A program made the position numbers and the translations under genes. From positions 1,116,001-1,180,000 of the forward strand of contig OY781965.2 in NCBI GenBank assembly GCA_963677395.2: 64,000 nucleotides of DNA. The letters are read 5' to 3'. The notes beneath the pieces are model-generated. The model was not told where the DNA came from and searched no databases. It worked only from the letters and a program-made list of their open reading frames with translations. Below, one piece after another: positions 43,176 to 54,100 of this stretch. Each line of letters starts with the position of its first letter. Position 1 is the stretch's first letter. Source of the DNA: G963667975 sp963677395. GTDB taxonomy: Bacteria > Bacteroidota > Bacteroidia > Bacteroidales > G963667975.

Positions 43176-43952
43176 ATGGATTTGACGTTAAAAATATGGC
43201 GACAGGAAAATGCAAAGGCAAAGGGACGCTTCGAAACATATAAGGTTAAGGATATCTCTCCCGACTGCTCTTTTCTTGAAATGCTCGATATATTGAACGA
43301 AGACCTCGTTAGTAAAATAGAATTACCCATCAGCTTCGACCACGATTGCCGTGAAGGAATATGCGGTATGTGCAGCCTTTATATCAATGGTCGTCCGCAT
43401 GGTCCTGATCAGGAGGTTACCGTTTGCCAATTGCACATGCGAAAGTTTAAAGATGGCGACACCATCTGGATTGAGCCTTGGCGAGCAAAAGGTTTTCCGG
43501 TTATCCGCGATTTAATGGTTGATCGTTCGGCTTTTGATAAAATTATCCAGGCCGGAGGCTATGTTTCGGTTACCACCGGAGGAGTTCCCGATGCCAATGC
43601 TATCCTTATACCGAAAGAAGATGCCGACACCGCAATGGATGCTGCTGCCTGTATTGGATGTGGTGCCTGCGTAGCTGCCTGTAAAAACGCTTCCGCGATG
43701 TTGTTTGTAGCAGCCAAGGTATCGCAGTTTGCACATCTGCCACAAGGTAAAATAGAAGCCCCAAAACGAGTGGAAGCTATGATTGCCAAAATGGACGAAC
43801 TAGGCTTTGGAAACTGTACCAATACTTATGCCTGCGAAGCTGAATGCCCGAAAGGCATTTCTGTAGAGCATATTGCCAAGCTTAATCGCGAGTATCTTTC
43901 GGCTAGTATTTGCAGTCAGAAAGAGAAAAAACGAAGTGTTGGAGGTGTATAG
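43176..43952 (+). CDS. sdhB: Succinate dehydrogenase / fumarate reductase iron-sulfur subunit
   Basis: 258-residue electron-transfer subunit carrying three Fe-S clusters. The 2Fe-2S ligands are in CREGICGMC and the later cysteine of TVC. The 4Fe-4S and 3Fe-4S ligands are in CIGCGACVAACKN, CTNTYACEAECPKG and neighbouring residues. It carries electrons from flavin to the b558 heme subunit. It is the last gene of the operon, ending two bases before a long terminator hairpin. Confidence 0.94.
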   Translation: MDLTLKIWRQENAKAKGRFETYKVKDISPDCSFLEMLDILNEDLVSKIELPISFDHDCREGICGMCSLYINGRPHGPDQEVTVCQLHMRKFKDGDTIWIEPWRAKGFPVIRDLMVDRSAFDKIIQAGGYVSVTTGGVPDANAILIPKEDADTAMDAAACIGCGACVAACKNASAMLFVAAKVSQFAHLPQGKIEAPKRVEAMIAKMDELGFGNCTNTYACEAECPKGISVEHIAKLNREYLSASICSQKEKKRSVGGV

Positions 43953-43953
43953 A

Positions 43954-43998
43954 ATACAACAGGAGCGGCTGCCATTTTGGCAGCCGCTCCTGTTGTAT
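43954..43998. terminator. Bidirectional terminator between sdhB and the next surface protein gene
   Basis: A perfect 21-bp stem (43954-43974 with 43978-43998; core AACAGGAGCGGCTGCC) and a TTT loop, followed by CTGTTTTT on the plus strand. It is placed tail-to-tail between convergent genes. Confidence 0.9.
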
Positions 43999-44017
43999 CT
44001 GTTTTTAAATGTTTATA

Positions 44018-44060
44018 CCAAAGTGAATTTTGAATTAATCCAAAGTCTTTCTGGTATTAC
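44018..44060. repeat. 43-base direct repeat R1 flanking the 785-residue gene
   Basis: Begins CCAAAGTGAA and ends CTGGTATTAC. It matches 36 of 43 positions with 46433-46475. It overlaps the stop codon of the 44057 gene. Confidence 0.6.
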
Positions 44061-46414
44061 TTGGTTATGATAAATTTACGATTGAATATTGATCCGGCTT
44101 GAATAATTCGGATAGAATAGACCCCGGCAGGCAATCCTTTCAAATCAAAGTTGAGATTAGAGGTTGGGTTTAATAATCGTTCGCGATAGTAGATTTTGCC
44201 ATTTACATCCCATACCTGAAATTCAGCATTCTGAATTGTTTCTGGTAACAGAATTTTAAAGACTCCCTGATTTGGATTCGGGAAAATTGCAAATTGTATT
44301 TCATTCGTTTCTTCTACTGAAACACAAGGGTCAACATAGATATATTTTGCAGTAGAATAAACTCCGAGCCCGCAGCTGTTTTGTGCTCTGACTTTCAGGC
44401 TTCCTGAAGTTGCATTATTTGGAAAAGTAAGAGTAACCACATTGGATCCTGAACTGATAATAACATTACTTCCACTGAAATTCCACTGATAAGCTGTTGC
44501 ACCGGATATCAGATCGGTTGAATACGGAATATTCACACTTCCTATGCAAATTGTATCCAAACCACTGATAGTTGTAGGTTGTTGTGGTAAGTATTTGATA
44601 ATTATAATTTTGTATGATGCTGCACCAAAACCGCAAACATTTTTTCCTTTAACACTTATACTTGCCGGACTTGAAGGCTGAGCAACATTGCAATTAATCG
44701 AATTGGTTATGCTGGAACCCGAGAATTCATTGGGTAAAGTCCATTCATAGCTGGTTGCATTAAATACGTTAGGTATAGTAAATACTATATTTGAAGAGCC
44801 TTCACAAACAGAATCAAGTCCCTGAATAATACCAGCTTGGGCAGGTAATGTATAGAAATTTACAGGATATGTTGTTGAAGGACCGTTTCCGCATAAATTC
44901 GAGCCGTAAACAGTAATTAATCCTGAAGTTGCGATATTTGAAAAATAAACAGACATGCTAAAATTACCGGGAATAAATGTTGCACCGGTTCCGCTATACG
45001 ACCAGTTAAGCAAATCAGTATTTGCCGGATAAGAAGCAGTAAATATTATAGTCGTATCTTTTCTGCATAATACACTGTCTCCATAAAATATCTGAGGAGC
45101 TATTGTAATGGGTTGTATTTCTGATATTGTTAATACGTTGGATGACGTAGTGGTTAGATAAGATCCATTTTTGTATGCAGTAACAGTATATGTTCCACTG
45201 GTTAAATTGTTCCATGTAATAATTCCTGAGTTGCCTGTGATTGGTTGTTGCAATGGCAGGTTGTTCTTTTTTAACTGATACTGGATACCCAAAACTGTAT
45301 TAGAAGCAGTAATTGAAGATCCCGAAGAGGTGCTACAATATGGAAGACCTCCTGATAATGTAAAGGATGGAATTGTATCATTTAACCTAGTGTTTGCAAA
45401 GTTAGAGGTAGTATGTGAAGGAGGATTTGTTATTTCGAGGGAGGCCGGGATATAAGCCATCACTTTTGTGCTATTTGAAGAATTTGTGAAGTTCCAGACA
45501 GGATTAAATTGTGTGTTTGAGGCAAAAGGAACAATAGCAGTATTTGAAGTACTTATTTGGTTTTTAAGTTTTATCCGACATACCCTAAGTTCTTGAGCTG
45601 TAATTGAGGTTGCATTGCTCAGTGTACTGGGTTGTGATGAAAATTTCAAACTGTAATTAGTTCCGATACCTGAAATTAAAAGATTTGAGGTCGTAATCTG
45701 ATTAGCTGCGTTCAGATCAGAAAAACCGGCTATTACCTCTGGAACTAAAATGCCACCGTTGAGAATTTGAGAGTTTAGTTTTATATCTGCTTGAAAATCT
45801 TTTAGCTGAAAAGGATAAATTCCCCCTTTGATAAACACATCAAACAGAAATTCATTGGAAGCAATTAAAGAATCATTTTTTAGTTCCATTAAATATGACA
45901 GGCCTAAAGCCGGAAATCCGAATACCAGTTTAAATCGATTATAAGGATCTGAAGTATTGGCCTGAAATGTGAAGATAGAATCCTTCCGGAGATTATACCA
46001 CGTTTGAGTTAGGCTATCAAGTAGAAATAATTTACAAGTATCAGATATTGTGTTTAATTGGGTTGCGCTAAAAGTGAATGAGCCACTTAGCCCTGCTTGA
46101 AAATTTATATCTACTGTTGTTGTATTCGTATAGTATGGGATTGAGTTTATTGAGAGATTTTTGCCTGGGATAACTGAATATAATTGAGGAGCGTCTGGAC
46201 TCCCAAACATTTTGGGTGAATCATAGGGGTCATTCCCAACAAATGTTGATGAAGGATGGATAAAAATAATGGTCTCATCCTGATATGAATTTGTATTATT
46301 GACTGCCTTTAGGCGCAATACGGGATTACTTGCATGCAAAGAACTTGCTTCAATCATTGTCAAACATACAAATGCAAGTATGATTTGAAGCTTAAAGGAG
46401 TAGTGATTTTTCAT
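44057..46414 (-). CDS. Secreted protein with cohesin-like module, PKD-like repeats and T9SS type A tail
   Basis: 785 residues. Signal peptide (IILAFVCLTMIEASSLHA). Residues about 30-170 are a separate beta domain. About 175-330 is a module homologous to the N-terminal modules of the proteins at 46552 and 55270 (SNEFLFDVFIKGG, FQADIKLNSQILNGG). Three PKD-like domains follow at about 440-700, each with C-x-G, W-x-x-SG or W-x-LP, and NxCGxG segments. The C-terminal T9SS type A sorting domain is clear: FAIFPNPNQGVFKILLP, VWDVNGKIYY, GLPAGVYSIRI and a basic end FNRKFIITK. It should be exported and anchored or released by the type IX system. Function unknown. Its promoter (46492) and terminator make it a single unit. 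Confidence 0.85.
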   Translation of the reverse strand: MKNHYSFKLQIILAFVCLTMIEASSLHASNPVLRLKAVNNTNSYQDETIIFIHPSSTFVGNDPYDSPKMFGSPDAPQLYSVIPGKNLSINSIPYYTNTTTVDINFQAGLSGSFTFSATQLNTISDTCKLFLLDSLTQTWYNLRKDSIFTFQANTSDPYNRFKLVFGFPALGLSYLMELKNDSLIASNEFLFDVFIKGGIYPFQLKDFQADIKLNSQILNGGILVPEVIAGFSDLNAANQITTSNLLISGIGTNYSLKFSSQPSTLSNATSITAQELRVCRIKLKNQISTSNTAIVPFASNTQFNPVWNFTNSSNSTKVMAYIPASLEITNPPSHTTSNFANTRLNDTIPSFTLSGGLPYCSTSSGSSITASNTVLGIQYQLKKNNLPLQQPITGNSGIITWNNLTSGTYTVTAYKNGSYLTTTSSNVLTISEIQPITIAPQIFYGDSVLCRKDTTIIFTASYPANTDLLNWSYSGTGATFIPGNFSMSVYFSNIATSGLITVYGSNLCGNGPSTTYPVNFYTLPAQAGIIQGLDSVCEGSSNIVFTIPNVFNATSYEWTLPNEFSGSSITNSINCNVAQPSSPASISVKGKNVCGFGAASYKIIIIKYLPQQPTTISGLDTICIGSVNIPYSTDLISGATAYQWNFSGSNVIISSGSNVVTLTFPNNATSGSLKVRAQNSCGLGVYSTAKYIYVDPCVSVEETNEIQFAIFPNPNQGVFKILLPETIQNAEFQVWDVNGKIYYRERLLNPTSNLNFDLKGLPAGVYSIRIIQAGSIFNRKFIITK

Positions 46415-46432
46415 GAACGTAAATTTGTTGTG

Positions 46433-46475
46433 CCAAAGTGAACTATAAATTGATCCGAAGTTATTCTGGTATTAC
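46433..46475. repeat. 43-base direct repeat R2, in the leader of the 44057 gene
   Basis: A partner of R1 (36 of 43 positions agree), lying between the promoter at 46492 and the start codon at 46414. A weaker third copy of its core (AATTAGTCCGAAGTTATTC) is at 54765-54783. Confidence 0.6.
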
Positions 46476-46491
46476 AGATCCCTGATTTAAG

Positions 46492-46499
46492 CAAAGATA
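46492..46499 (-). promoter_or_regulatory. -7 element of the 44057-46414 gene
   Basis: The minus strand reads TATCTTTG, matching TAnnTTTG, 77 bases before the start. ATTG precedes it. Confidence 0.55.
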
Positions 46500-46503
46500 C
46501 AAT

Positions 46504-46533
46504 AAAAAAGGCTGGGTTTAGCCAGCCTTTTTT
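46504..46533 (-). terminator. Terminator of the 46552-51096 gene
   Basis: A perfect 12-bp stem AAAAAAGGCTGG/CCAGCCTTTTTT with a six-base loop, 18 bases beyond the stop. Confidence 0.85.
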
Positions 46534-46551
46534 TTATTTAGTTGAAGTGTG

Positions 46552-49500
46552 TTATTGGATAATAACTTTTTCAACCTTAGTCATATTATCGCTACTGATT
46601 TTTACAAAGTACAGACCAGCTTTAACATCACTTAGATCCATAACTTTTGAATAATCAGGAGTAGTATTTCCAATAAGTTCGTTGTAGAATACCTTGCCTT
46701 GAGCGTCATAAACAGTCAGGATTACATCGTGTTTAATACCGCCCAAATCTATATTAAACTTACCACGGTTTGGATTAGGATAGATGTTAATTGAAGTTAA
46801 GTCTGTTTCTTCTACTCCAATAGTAATTGAAATTGGGAAGTTTGGAGATGTAGCACTATAACCGCAAGCATTGTGAGCTTTAACTTTTAGGTTTCCAGAG
46901 GTAGCATTTGAAGCAAATGTAACAGATACTGAATTGCCAGTGCCTGAAATTGCAGCTCCATTTCCGGTATATTCCCACAAATAATCAGTAGCGTTTGCAA
47001 CTGGTGAAATCTGATAGGTAAATGGTTGATTTGCTACTGAAATTGTAGATGTTCCTACAATTGCTCCAGGAGTAGAAGGTAACGTATTTACAGTAATATT
47101 GATAGATGAAGAAACTCCGTCTCCACAACTATTTGTTCCTTTTACAGTAATTGTTCCATCAATTGCATTTGTGGATACAGAAACAGTAATAGAGTTTGTT
47201 GAGCTGGTTCCGGTAAACCCGTTTGGCAATACCCAAACATAAGATGTTGCATTAGCAATAGTTGGAACTGTGTATGTTACATTGGTCTGCCCTTGGCAAA
47301 CAGTTGCAGAACCTGAAATAGTACCAGCATTTGCAGGGAATTGATTTACGGTTACATTGAGTGTAGATGCAGTTCCTATTCCACAAGTATTAATACCTTT
47401 AACAGTAATTTGTCCTGAAACAGCATTTGCAGTAATATCAACTGTAATAGTATTGGTATTACTTACACCAGTAAATCCATTTGGCAATGTCCAAACATAA
47501 GATGTTGCGTTATTGATAGTTGGTACAGTATAAGATATTCCAGTTTGATTGCCACAGATTGTTGTTGGGCCTGAAATAGTTCCTGCTGCTGCAGGAGTTC
47601 CATAAACCATTACATAAATTGATGAAGAGACACCATTGCCGCAACTATTTATCCCTTTTACTGAAATATTTCCGGAAACAGCGCTGTTGGTAAAGTTAAC
47701 ATTAATAGTATTTGTAGAACTTGTGCCGGTAATACCATTTGGTAATGTCCATACATAAGATGTTGCATTAGCAATTGCAGGAACAGTATAAGTAATACCA
47801 TTAGTGCCTTTACAAGCTGTCATTGGCCCTGTAACAATACCTGCATTGTCGGGAAGGAGCTGTACTGTAAGTGCTTTAGAAGAAGCTGTACCTGAACCGC
47901 ATGAGTTATTTCCTTTTACGGTAACATTCCCAGATAAAGCATTGGCTCCGGCGTTTACAGTGATAGTATTTGTTGTACTTGTTCCGGTAAATCCGGCAGG
48001 AAGTGTCCATATGTAATTATTTGCGCCACTAATTACAGGAACAGAATAAGTAAGATTTGATTGTCCTTGACAAATGATGTCTGTACCCGTAATTGCTCCT
48101 GCAACAACAGGTGCGCTTATTCCGGTTATTGGGAATGAAGCGGGAGTACCACTTCCACAAACATTAGTTCCTGCAACAATAATTGTTCCAGAAGTGAATG
48201 TTGCTCCAAAAGTTAAAGAAATTGCATTAGATGTACTTGTTCCTGTCATTCCTGCAGGAAGAGTCCATGTATAAGTTGTAGCCTGATTAATTAAAGGCAC
48301 AGAGTAAACATTGTTTGCAGAACCCTGACAAGCAGAAGAAGTGCCTGTAATAGAACCAGCTGCATCAGGAATGTCTTTCACGGTAATATTTAAAGTAGAA
48401 ACCGGACCATCCCCACAAGCATTTACACCTTTTACTGTTATAGCTCCGGATACTGCATTCGAAGAAATGGCAACAATGATTGAGTCAATTGAACTTGTAC
48501 CAGTGATTCCATTTGGTAATGTCCAAATATAAGATAGTGCGTTGGCAACCGGATTCACTTTGTAAACAATATTCGTTGTTCCTTTACATACAGTTGCAGA
48601 GCCAATGATTGTTCCAGGATTTGATGGTAATGGTTTTACAACAATGGTTTTAGAAAACTCTTGTCCTGATCCGCAACCGTTTGTTCCTTTTATTTTAAGA
48701 GCACCTGTAGTTGCATTGTTGGCAACACTAATTGTAATAGAGTTTGTTGTGCTTGTTCCAGTAAATCCTGTAGGAAGGGTCCATACATAACCATTGGTTC
48801 CGGTTCCTGATAAATTGGCAATAGAATATGTATTTCCGGTAGAACCCTGACAAACAGAATCAACTCCGGTCATTGAAGTTGGAGTGCCTGGTAATGGGTT
48901 TACGGTGATATATTGTAAGGATTGTGTTCCAAAACCGCATTGGTTTTGTCCTTTTACGCTAATGTTTCCAGACTGAGCAGTATTGCCAAAATCAAGCGTA
49001 ATAGTATTTGTATTGTTAGCACCTACAATAGTAGCATTTGTTGGGATTACCCATGTATATGAAGTTGCTCCTGATATAGCTGAAGTAGTATAAGTAACTC
49101 CACTTGTTCCTTGGCATAAAGCAGTAGTGCCCGTAATGGCTCCAGCAGCTAAAGGAACTGTATTAACGGTAATGGAAACAGAATCTTTACTTCCAATTCC
49201 ACAACTATTCTGTCCATAAACATAAATTTTGCCATTTACAGCAGTATTTGAGAATGTTGCATTGATACTATCAATAGAACTGCTTCCATTTACACCGGTA
49301 GGTAATATCCATACGTATGAAGTTGCTCCTGCAATTGGATTTGCCTTATACCATTGCGATGTATTCTTACATACAGATTGTGTTCCGGAAATACCAGATG
49401 CATTTGCAGGAGGAGTGCCAACTGTAATTGAAAAAACAGGAGATGTTGTACCATTTCCGGCACCATTCACACCAAAAACAGTTAAGTCTCCAGATGTTGC

Positions 49501-51096
49501 TGTGTTTGAGAAGTTTATATAGATAGTGTCGCCTGCTGTTGTATTCAATGTTGCTCCCGTACCAGTATATGTCCATGTATATGTAGATGCTCCAAGAATT
49601 TCACCAACTTTGTACATAACATTGTTTGCATTCTGGCATACTGATGAAGTTCCCTGAATTGTACCTGCTGCCGCAGGAACGGAGTTCATGCTTATTAAAA
49701 ATTGTTGAGAAATAGTTCCTTCTCCACAGTTATTTACACCTTTAACTGTCAAATAGCCTGGAGTTGCATTTGCTGCAAAATTTACTGTAATCGCATTGGA
49801 GGTTCCATTTATAGTTGCGCCAGTTCCTGAATATGCCCATGTGTAAGTAGAAGCAGATGTGACGGCCGGAACACTATATGCAATATTGTTATTCCCTGGA
49901 GAAACAGTTGCCGGTCCTGTAATTGTACCAGCTGCTCCCGGAAGATTATTTACCGTAATTGCAAGTGCAGCAGAAGAAGGTCCATTACCACAACCATTAA
50001 TGCCATTAACAGTAAGATTGCCGGAAGTTGCATTTGCTGCAAAGCTTAGATATACAGTGTCCTTAATACCAGTGATTGTTGCACCTGTTCCACTATATGC
50101 CCAATTATAAGTATCCGCATTCGAAATTTGGGGAATATAATACATAGCATTGTTATTGCCCTGACATGCAAGATTATTTCCAACGATAGCTCCAGGAGCA
50201 GTTGGAATACCATTGATTTCGGTAATTGTAACAATTCCATTCATGGTGTCTGTAATGTAAGTTCCAGCCCTGTTTCCAATTATATAATAACTTCCTACTG
50301 TGTTATTACTCCAAATTAGTTGATTTCCAGTTCCTTTTATTCTGTTGCCCAAGACAACTCCGTCTTTATAGAGTTGGTAAAAATTTGTCGTATCAGAATT
50401 TGATAAAGTTATATCTTTTCCTAACCCTCCTTGACAATAAGATCCACTTCCTGTTAGATTGTATTTTGTAATTATTGTATTAAGCCATGGATTAAATAGC
50501 TGATTCGTTATGTGCCATGATAATACCGTTTGATTTGTAATTGGTAATGTTAGATTTACATTTGTAGCTGAAGAAGTGTTATGAAATACCTTTGTAGGAT
50601 AAGGAGAATTTGTGAAATTAAAAGTTAGATCTGGTTTTTGGCCTACAGGAAAAACTACTGTATTTGTAAGTATAATTGAAAGCAACTTCAATTCACCCAT
50701 TGCGTTTGTAATGACTAAAGCTCCGTAACCAGGCCCTGCTTTTGCACCCACTTTAATACAGTTTTTATTGCCAGAAGTAGGTAAGCTTATTGATGTAGGT
50801 CTCATACTTGTAGGCAATATCGACCCTGTAAAGTTCATGGTAGGAGTTATTGTACCACTATTAAATAAATTATTATTAAATATTATGCCTAATTGAAATT
50901 GATATAAATCAATATTGATGGTTGGATCCGTAGCTTTAATATACACATCAAACTTAAAACTATTTGCTGTTAGCTGACTATCATTTTTTAGGATTAAATT
51001 ATATGTAGGCCACGTTGCATTATTTGGATGTTGCCCCATAAGATTGCCTGTTGCAAGCAAAACAATCAAAACTAATAATGTAGATAATTTTTTCAT
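46552..51096 (-). CDS. Large secreted protein: cohesin-like module, 13 PKD-like repeats, T9SS type A tail
   Basis: 1,514 residues with a signal peptide (LSTLLVLIVLLATGNLMG). Residues about 25-200 form a beta module (YNLILKNDSQLTANSFKFDV, YQFQLGIIFNNNLFNSG, NSPYPTKVFHN) nearly superimposable on the start of the 55270 protein. Thirteen PKD-like repeats of about 85 residues follow, each with a C-x-G/N near the start, SYxWxLPxGxTGTS in the middle and GxNxCGxG near the end. Repeats 1-3 and 13 carry YSGTGA in place of LPxG. The T9SS type A domain closes it (IYPNPNRGKFNIDL, VYDAQGKVFYNE, GLYFVKIS, KVIIQ). It is probably a surface scaffold or adhesin. The promoter at 51132 lies between this gene and the dockerin-like gene upstream. 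Confidence 0.88.
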   Translation of the reverse strand: MKKLSTLLVLIVLLATGNLMGQHPNNATWPTYNLILKNDSQLTANSFKFDVYIKATDPTINIDLYQFQLGIIFNNNLFNSGTITPTMNFTGSILPTSMRPTSISLPTSGNKNCIKVGAKAGPGYGALVITNAMGELKLLSIILTNTVVFPVGQKPDLTFNFTNSPYPTKVFHNTSSATNVNLTLPITNQTVLSWHITNQLFNPWLNTIITKYNLTGSGSYCQGGLGKDITLSNSDTTNFYQLYKDGVVLGNRIKGTGNQLIWSNNTVGSYYIIGNRAGTYITDTMNGIVTITEINGIPTAPGAIVGNNLACQGNNNAMYYIPQISNADTYNWAYSGTGATITGIKDTVYLSFAANATSGNLTVNGINGCGNGPSSAALAITVNNLPGAAGTITGPATVSPGNNNIAYSVPAVTSASTYTWAYSGTGATINGTSNAITVNFAANATPGYLTVKGVNNCGEGTISQQFLISMNSVPAAAGTIQGTSSVCQNANNVMYKVGEILGASTYTWTYTGTGATLNTTAGDTIYINFSNTATSGDLTVFGVNGAGNGTTSPVFSITVGTPPANASGISGTQSVCKNTSQWYKANPIAGATSYVWILPTGVNGSSSIDSINATFSNTAVNGKIYVYGQNSCGIGSKDSVSITVNTVPLAAGAITGTTALCQGTSGVTYTTSAISGATSYTWVIPTNATIVGANNTNTITLDFGNTAQSGNISVKGQNQCGFGTQSLQYITVNPLPGTPTSMTGVDSVCQGSTGNTYSIANLSGTGTNGYVWTLPTGFTGTSTTNSITISVANNATTGALKIKGTNGCGSGQEFSKTIVVKPLPSNPGTIIGSATVCKGTTNIVYKVNPVANALSYIWTLPNGITGTSSIDSIIVAISSNAVSGAITVKGVNACGDGPVSTLNITVKDIPDAAGSITGTSSACQGSANNVYSVPLINQATTYTWTLPAGMTGTSTSNAISLTFGATFTSGTIIVAGTNVCGSGTPASFPITGISAPVVAGAITGTDIICQGQSNLTYSVPVISGANNYIWTLPAGFTGTSTTNTITVNAGANALSGNVTVKGNNSCGSGTASSKALTVQLLPDNAGIVTGPMTACKGTNGITYTVPAIANATSYVWTLPNGITGTSSTNTINVNFTNSAVSGNISVKGINSCGNGVSSSIYVMVYGTPAAAGTISGPTTICGNQTGISYTVPTINNATSYVWTLPNGFTGVSNTNTITVDITANAVSGQITVKGINTCGIGTASTLNVTVNQFPANAGTISGSATVCQGQTNVTYTVPTIANATSYVWVLPNGFTGTSSTNSITVSVSTNAIDGTITVKGTNSCGDGVSSSINITVNTLPSTPGAIVGTSTISVANQPFTYQISPVANATDYLWEYTGNGAAISGTGNSVSVTFASNATSGNLKVKAHNACGYSATSPNFPISITIGVEETDLTSINIYPNPNRGKFNIDLGGIKHDVILTVYDAQGKVFYNELIGNTTPDYSKVMDLSDVKAGLYFVKISSDNMTKVEKVIIQ

Positions 51097-51131
51097 AATT
51101 AATGTATTTTATTTAAGTTTAGTTTTACATA

Positions 51132-51139
51132 CAAACATA
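51132..51139 (-). promoter_or_regulatory. -7 element of the 46552-51096 gene
   Basis: The minus strand reads TATGTTTG (TAnnTTTG), 35 bases before the ATG and directly after the stop of the upstream gene at 51141. Confidence 0.55.
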
Positions 51140-51140
51140 T

Positions 51141-54100
51141 CTACGGTGTCATAATCGAAATAAATGCATTGGAATTATTTTGAATCATTGACAAATCTGA
51201 TCCATCAACAAGTCCATCTTGGTTTACATCTGTTACTGTATATCCAATGGTAAAGTTGTTTGAATCATTTTGGACATCTGACAAATCACTTCCATCTATT
51301 AATCCATCATTATTTACATCTCCGCCATAAATAGCAAAAATACCGGGTGCAATTTCCATCTGATTGTCACCGTATGCTTTATTTGCATCAGTCGTAAAAT
51401 CATAGTTTATTGTACTTGCTCCAAATGAAATTGGGTTACTACTCCATGTTTCTATATGATTACGCTGTTTAATAACGATGTAATAAGAGTTATTCAAGAT
51501 TGAAGGGATGCCACTAATCTCACATGTTCCATTTGTATTAAGGATTGCCCCGCTAAAAGTTGCAATGTTAATTGTTGGATCATTGGCATCTCTAAGTTCA
51601 ATTGTAATAGTATCTGTTATTGTCGGTGAAAACATGAAATTTCCCAGATCATCAACTGCGGCTCTCATTGCAGATATTGAAGCGTCATAGCTCCCTTGTA
51701 GTAAGGCATTAATATTTAATGTCTTGAAAGGATTCGGATCTAATTTTGCATCGGTTTCCGTAATGGTAATAACGTCTTTCCGAAGAGCGGTTGATGTATT
51801 TGCTCCGGAAGGCCAAATGCCATCTGCATCAATATTATATGCATATACAGTATTATCTGCATTTCGGGATTCAATACGTTTTACGCCTGTAAATCCTGAA
51901 TACATTCCGGGAATTACCGCTACCCAATTACCCTCAATTGTTGTTCCGGCTTGCATAAATACAGAGTCAATCTCTCTGGGTAAGCTTGTTTGAGTACTTT
52001 GAGTGGGTGCTGATGTTCTGATTTGATATGCATATAAAGGATCCCCGGTGCCTGATTCATTGTCATATACAAGAATATATTTACCTGCAGACAGTGGGGA
52101 TGTTCCATACAGAAATGCGCCATCATCTGTAGTGTCAGTAGTAATCGGTGTAGAAGCAATATCTAAAGTAGTAATCGTTTTTGTACCTACGAATGTTGGG
52201 GAGCCCGGTGCTGTTGCCCCTGTGTAAACTCCAATTCTGATATTATGCATTTGCCCACCACCAAAACGGGAAGCATTTCCTGTAGGTTGTAAAAAAATCC
52301 AGACTGGTGCAGAGTTACCATCATTATTTGTTGTAAATGCGTTTGCTAAATTATTGGTAGAAAATGCAGAACCATCCCACATCTGACCAGCACCAAAGCT
52401 TGTAGCTGCTGCTGTCGTTAAGTCTATTCCAGATTTTAAGTTATAGGTTGTATTGGGTATCAAATTTTCAAACTTTAAACAAACTGCAAATGGTGTTCTG
52501 TTTGTATTTGCACTTGATGCTGTTTTTGCTCCAAAATACTTTGGAACAACTAATTCAGTCATTGTGGGGTTCGGTTTGATCGTATGTCCTAATCCTGCTG
52601 TAAAACTGCCAGTACCATAGCTTGGGTTTGAACCAAAATTAAAATTGCTGTTTCCACTGATAAAAGCAATAAAGGTTTCGTTTAATATTGGATTTGTTTC
52701 AATATCAACAGTTATAAAAAGATAAGCGGTGCCAACCGTGAAGTTCTTGCTCACATTGATAAAGTGTAATAGTTCTCCACTGCCTGTTGCAGAAGAACTT
52801 ACCGAGTCGATAGGTGTGTCGCTTGCATCAAGTGTTGAGTTGCTTGAATAAATTAATTTAAATCCATAGCTTTTTATACTTGTTGATGTGTAAGATCCGG
52901 ATAAATTAACATTTAACGATGTCAGTCGGGAACTGTCATTTACAACAACAACCTTAGCCTGATAAATCAAATTTTTGGAAGATGACGGATATAATATTGT
53001 GGTAGCTGGATCAGAGCATGTAAGTGTTATTTCGGGAGGTAGTTTTGTAAAAGATAATAAATTCCCAATATTGGCAGCTCCATCATTTAATTGAATTTGT
53101 AATGAAAAGCCATCGTTAGGGTCAACTATTACGGGTATTGCAACCGAAAGTGTAGCACTTCCATTACTCCCTGTAAGGTTTGTAAACAAAGAATCCGTTG
53201 AGTTTGAAGTATATTGCTTAGAATCAATTGTATAGATTTCTGGTGTGGTAGCGTTGTTATTTATATATGAGAAGTCATACTTAAATTGATATCCTGTAAT
53301 TGCATTACTATATTGATCCTTAGCTGTAGCCGTCACAGTTCTGCTTACTCCAGTATTAAATAATCCACTAATATTAACAGTTGAATTTGTTAAAGAGATT
53401 ACTCCTGAATTTATTTCTTGTGTTACAGTTGCAGGTAAATAACCTGTTGCAGTTATATTTATTGATTTTGAGCCACTTGTGGTGAGTAGTGGATTTGATC
53501 CCTGCGGTTTTAGTCTGAGAATTCCGGGTAGAATTTCGTAATCGGTACCTTGTGTTAATGCAGAGGAACCTATATTTACGGATGTTATAGCAGCTCTCCA
53601 CGTAGCATCATCCGTAAAAGAAATGTCAAATGAATTATCAACGCTATTATTTGTCGTATTTGCAGTTAACGAAGGGGGAGTCGTTGCATTAGAAATGGTC
53701 CAGGTAATGGTAATATCGTCTATTGATAAACCATGGTCATTTCCTACATCATTAACGTCTTGCCATCTTAGCATTAAATATTCATCATTATTAATCGTTA
53801 TACCAGTAATTGGAATATTTGTAAAAATGGTTTTATTAGCAGATGCATTTCCATCTAATGCTGTAGCGGTTGCAGTATTAATTAAACTGCTAAAATTCAG
53901 TGAAGTAAATGATGTCCAATTAGTGTTTGAAGAAGGTGTTAAATCAGTAATGGCTGAAGTTGATGTTTTGTAAAAAAAACTTAAAGGTTGAACAGTTGTA
54001 TTACCTCCATTTCGCCATTGCTCTCCGGTGTAACTAATCTTAATATCAGTTATCGTACCACCAGATGTGTTTTTAAGTAATATTCCATATGCAACAGTTG

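Noticed and set aside
47804..50319. A series of plus-strand frames of 60-97 codons
   Set aside because: They are regularly spaced because they mirror the PKD-like repeats of the minus-strand gene at 46552; they show no independent features.
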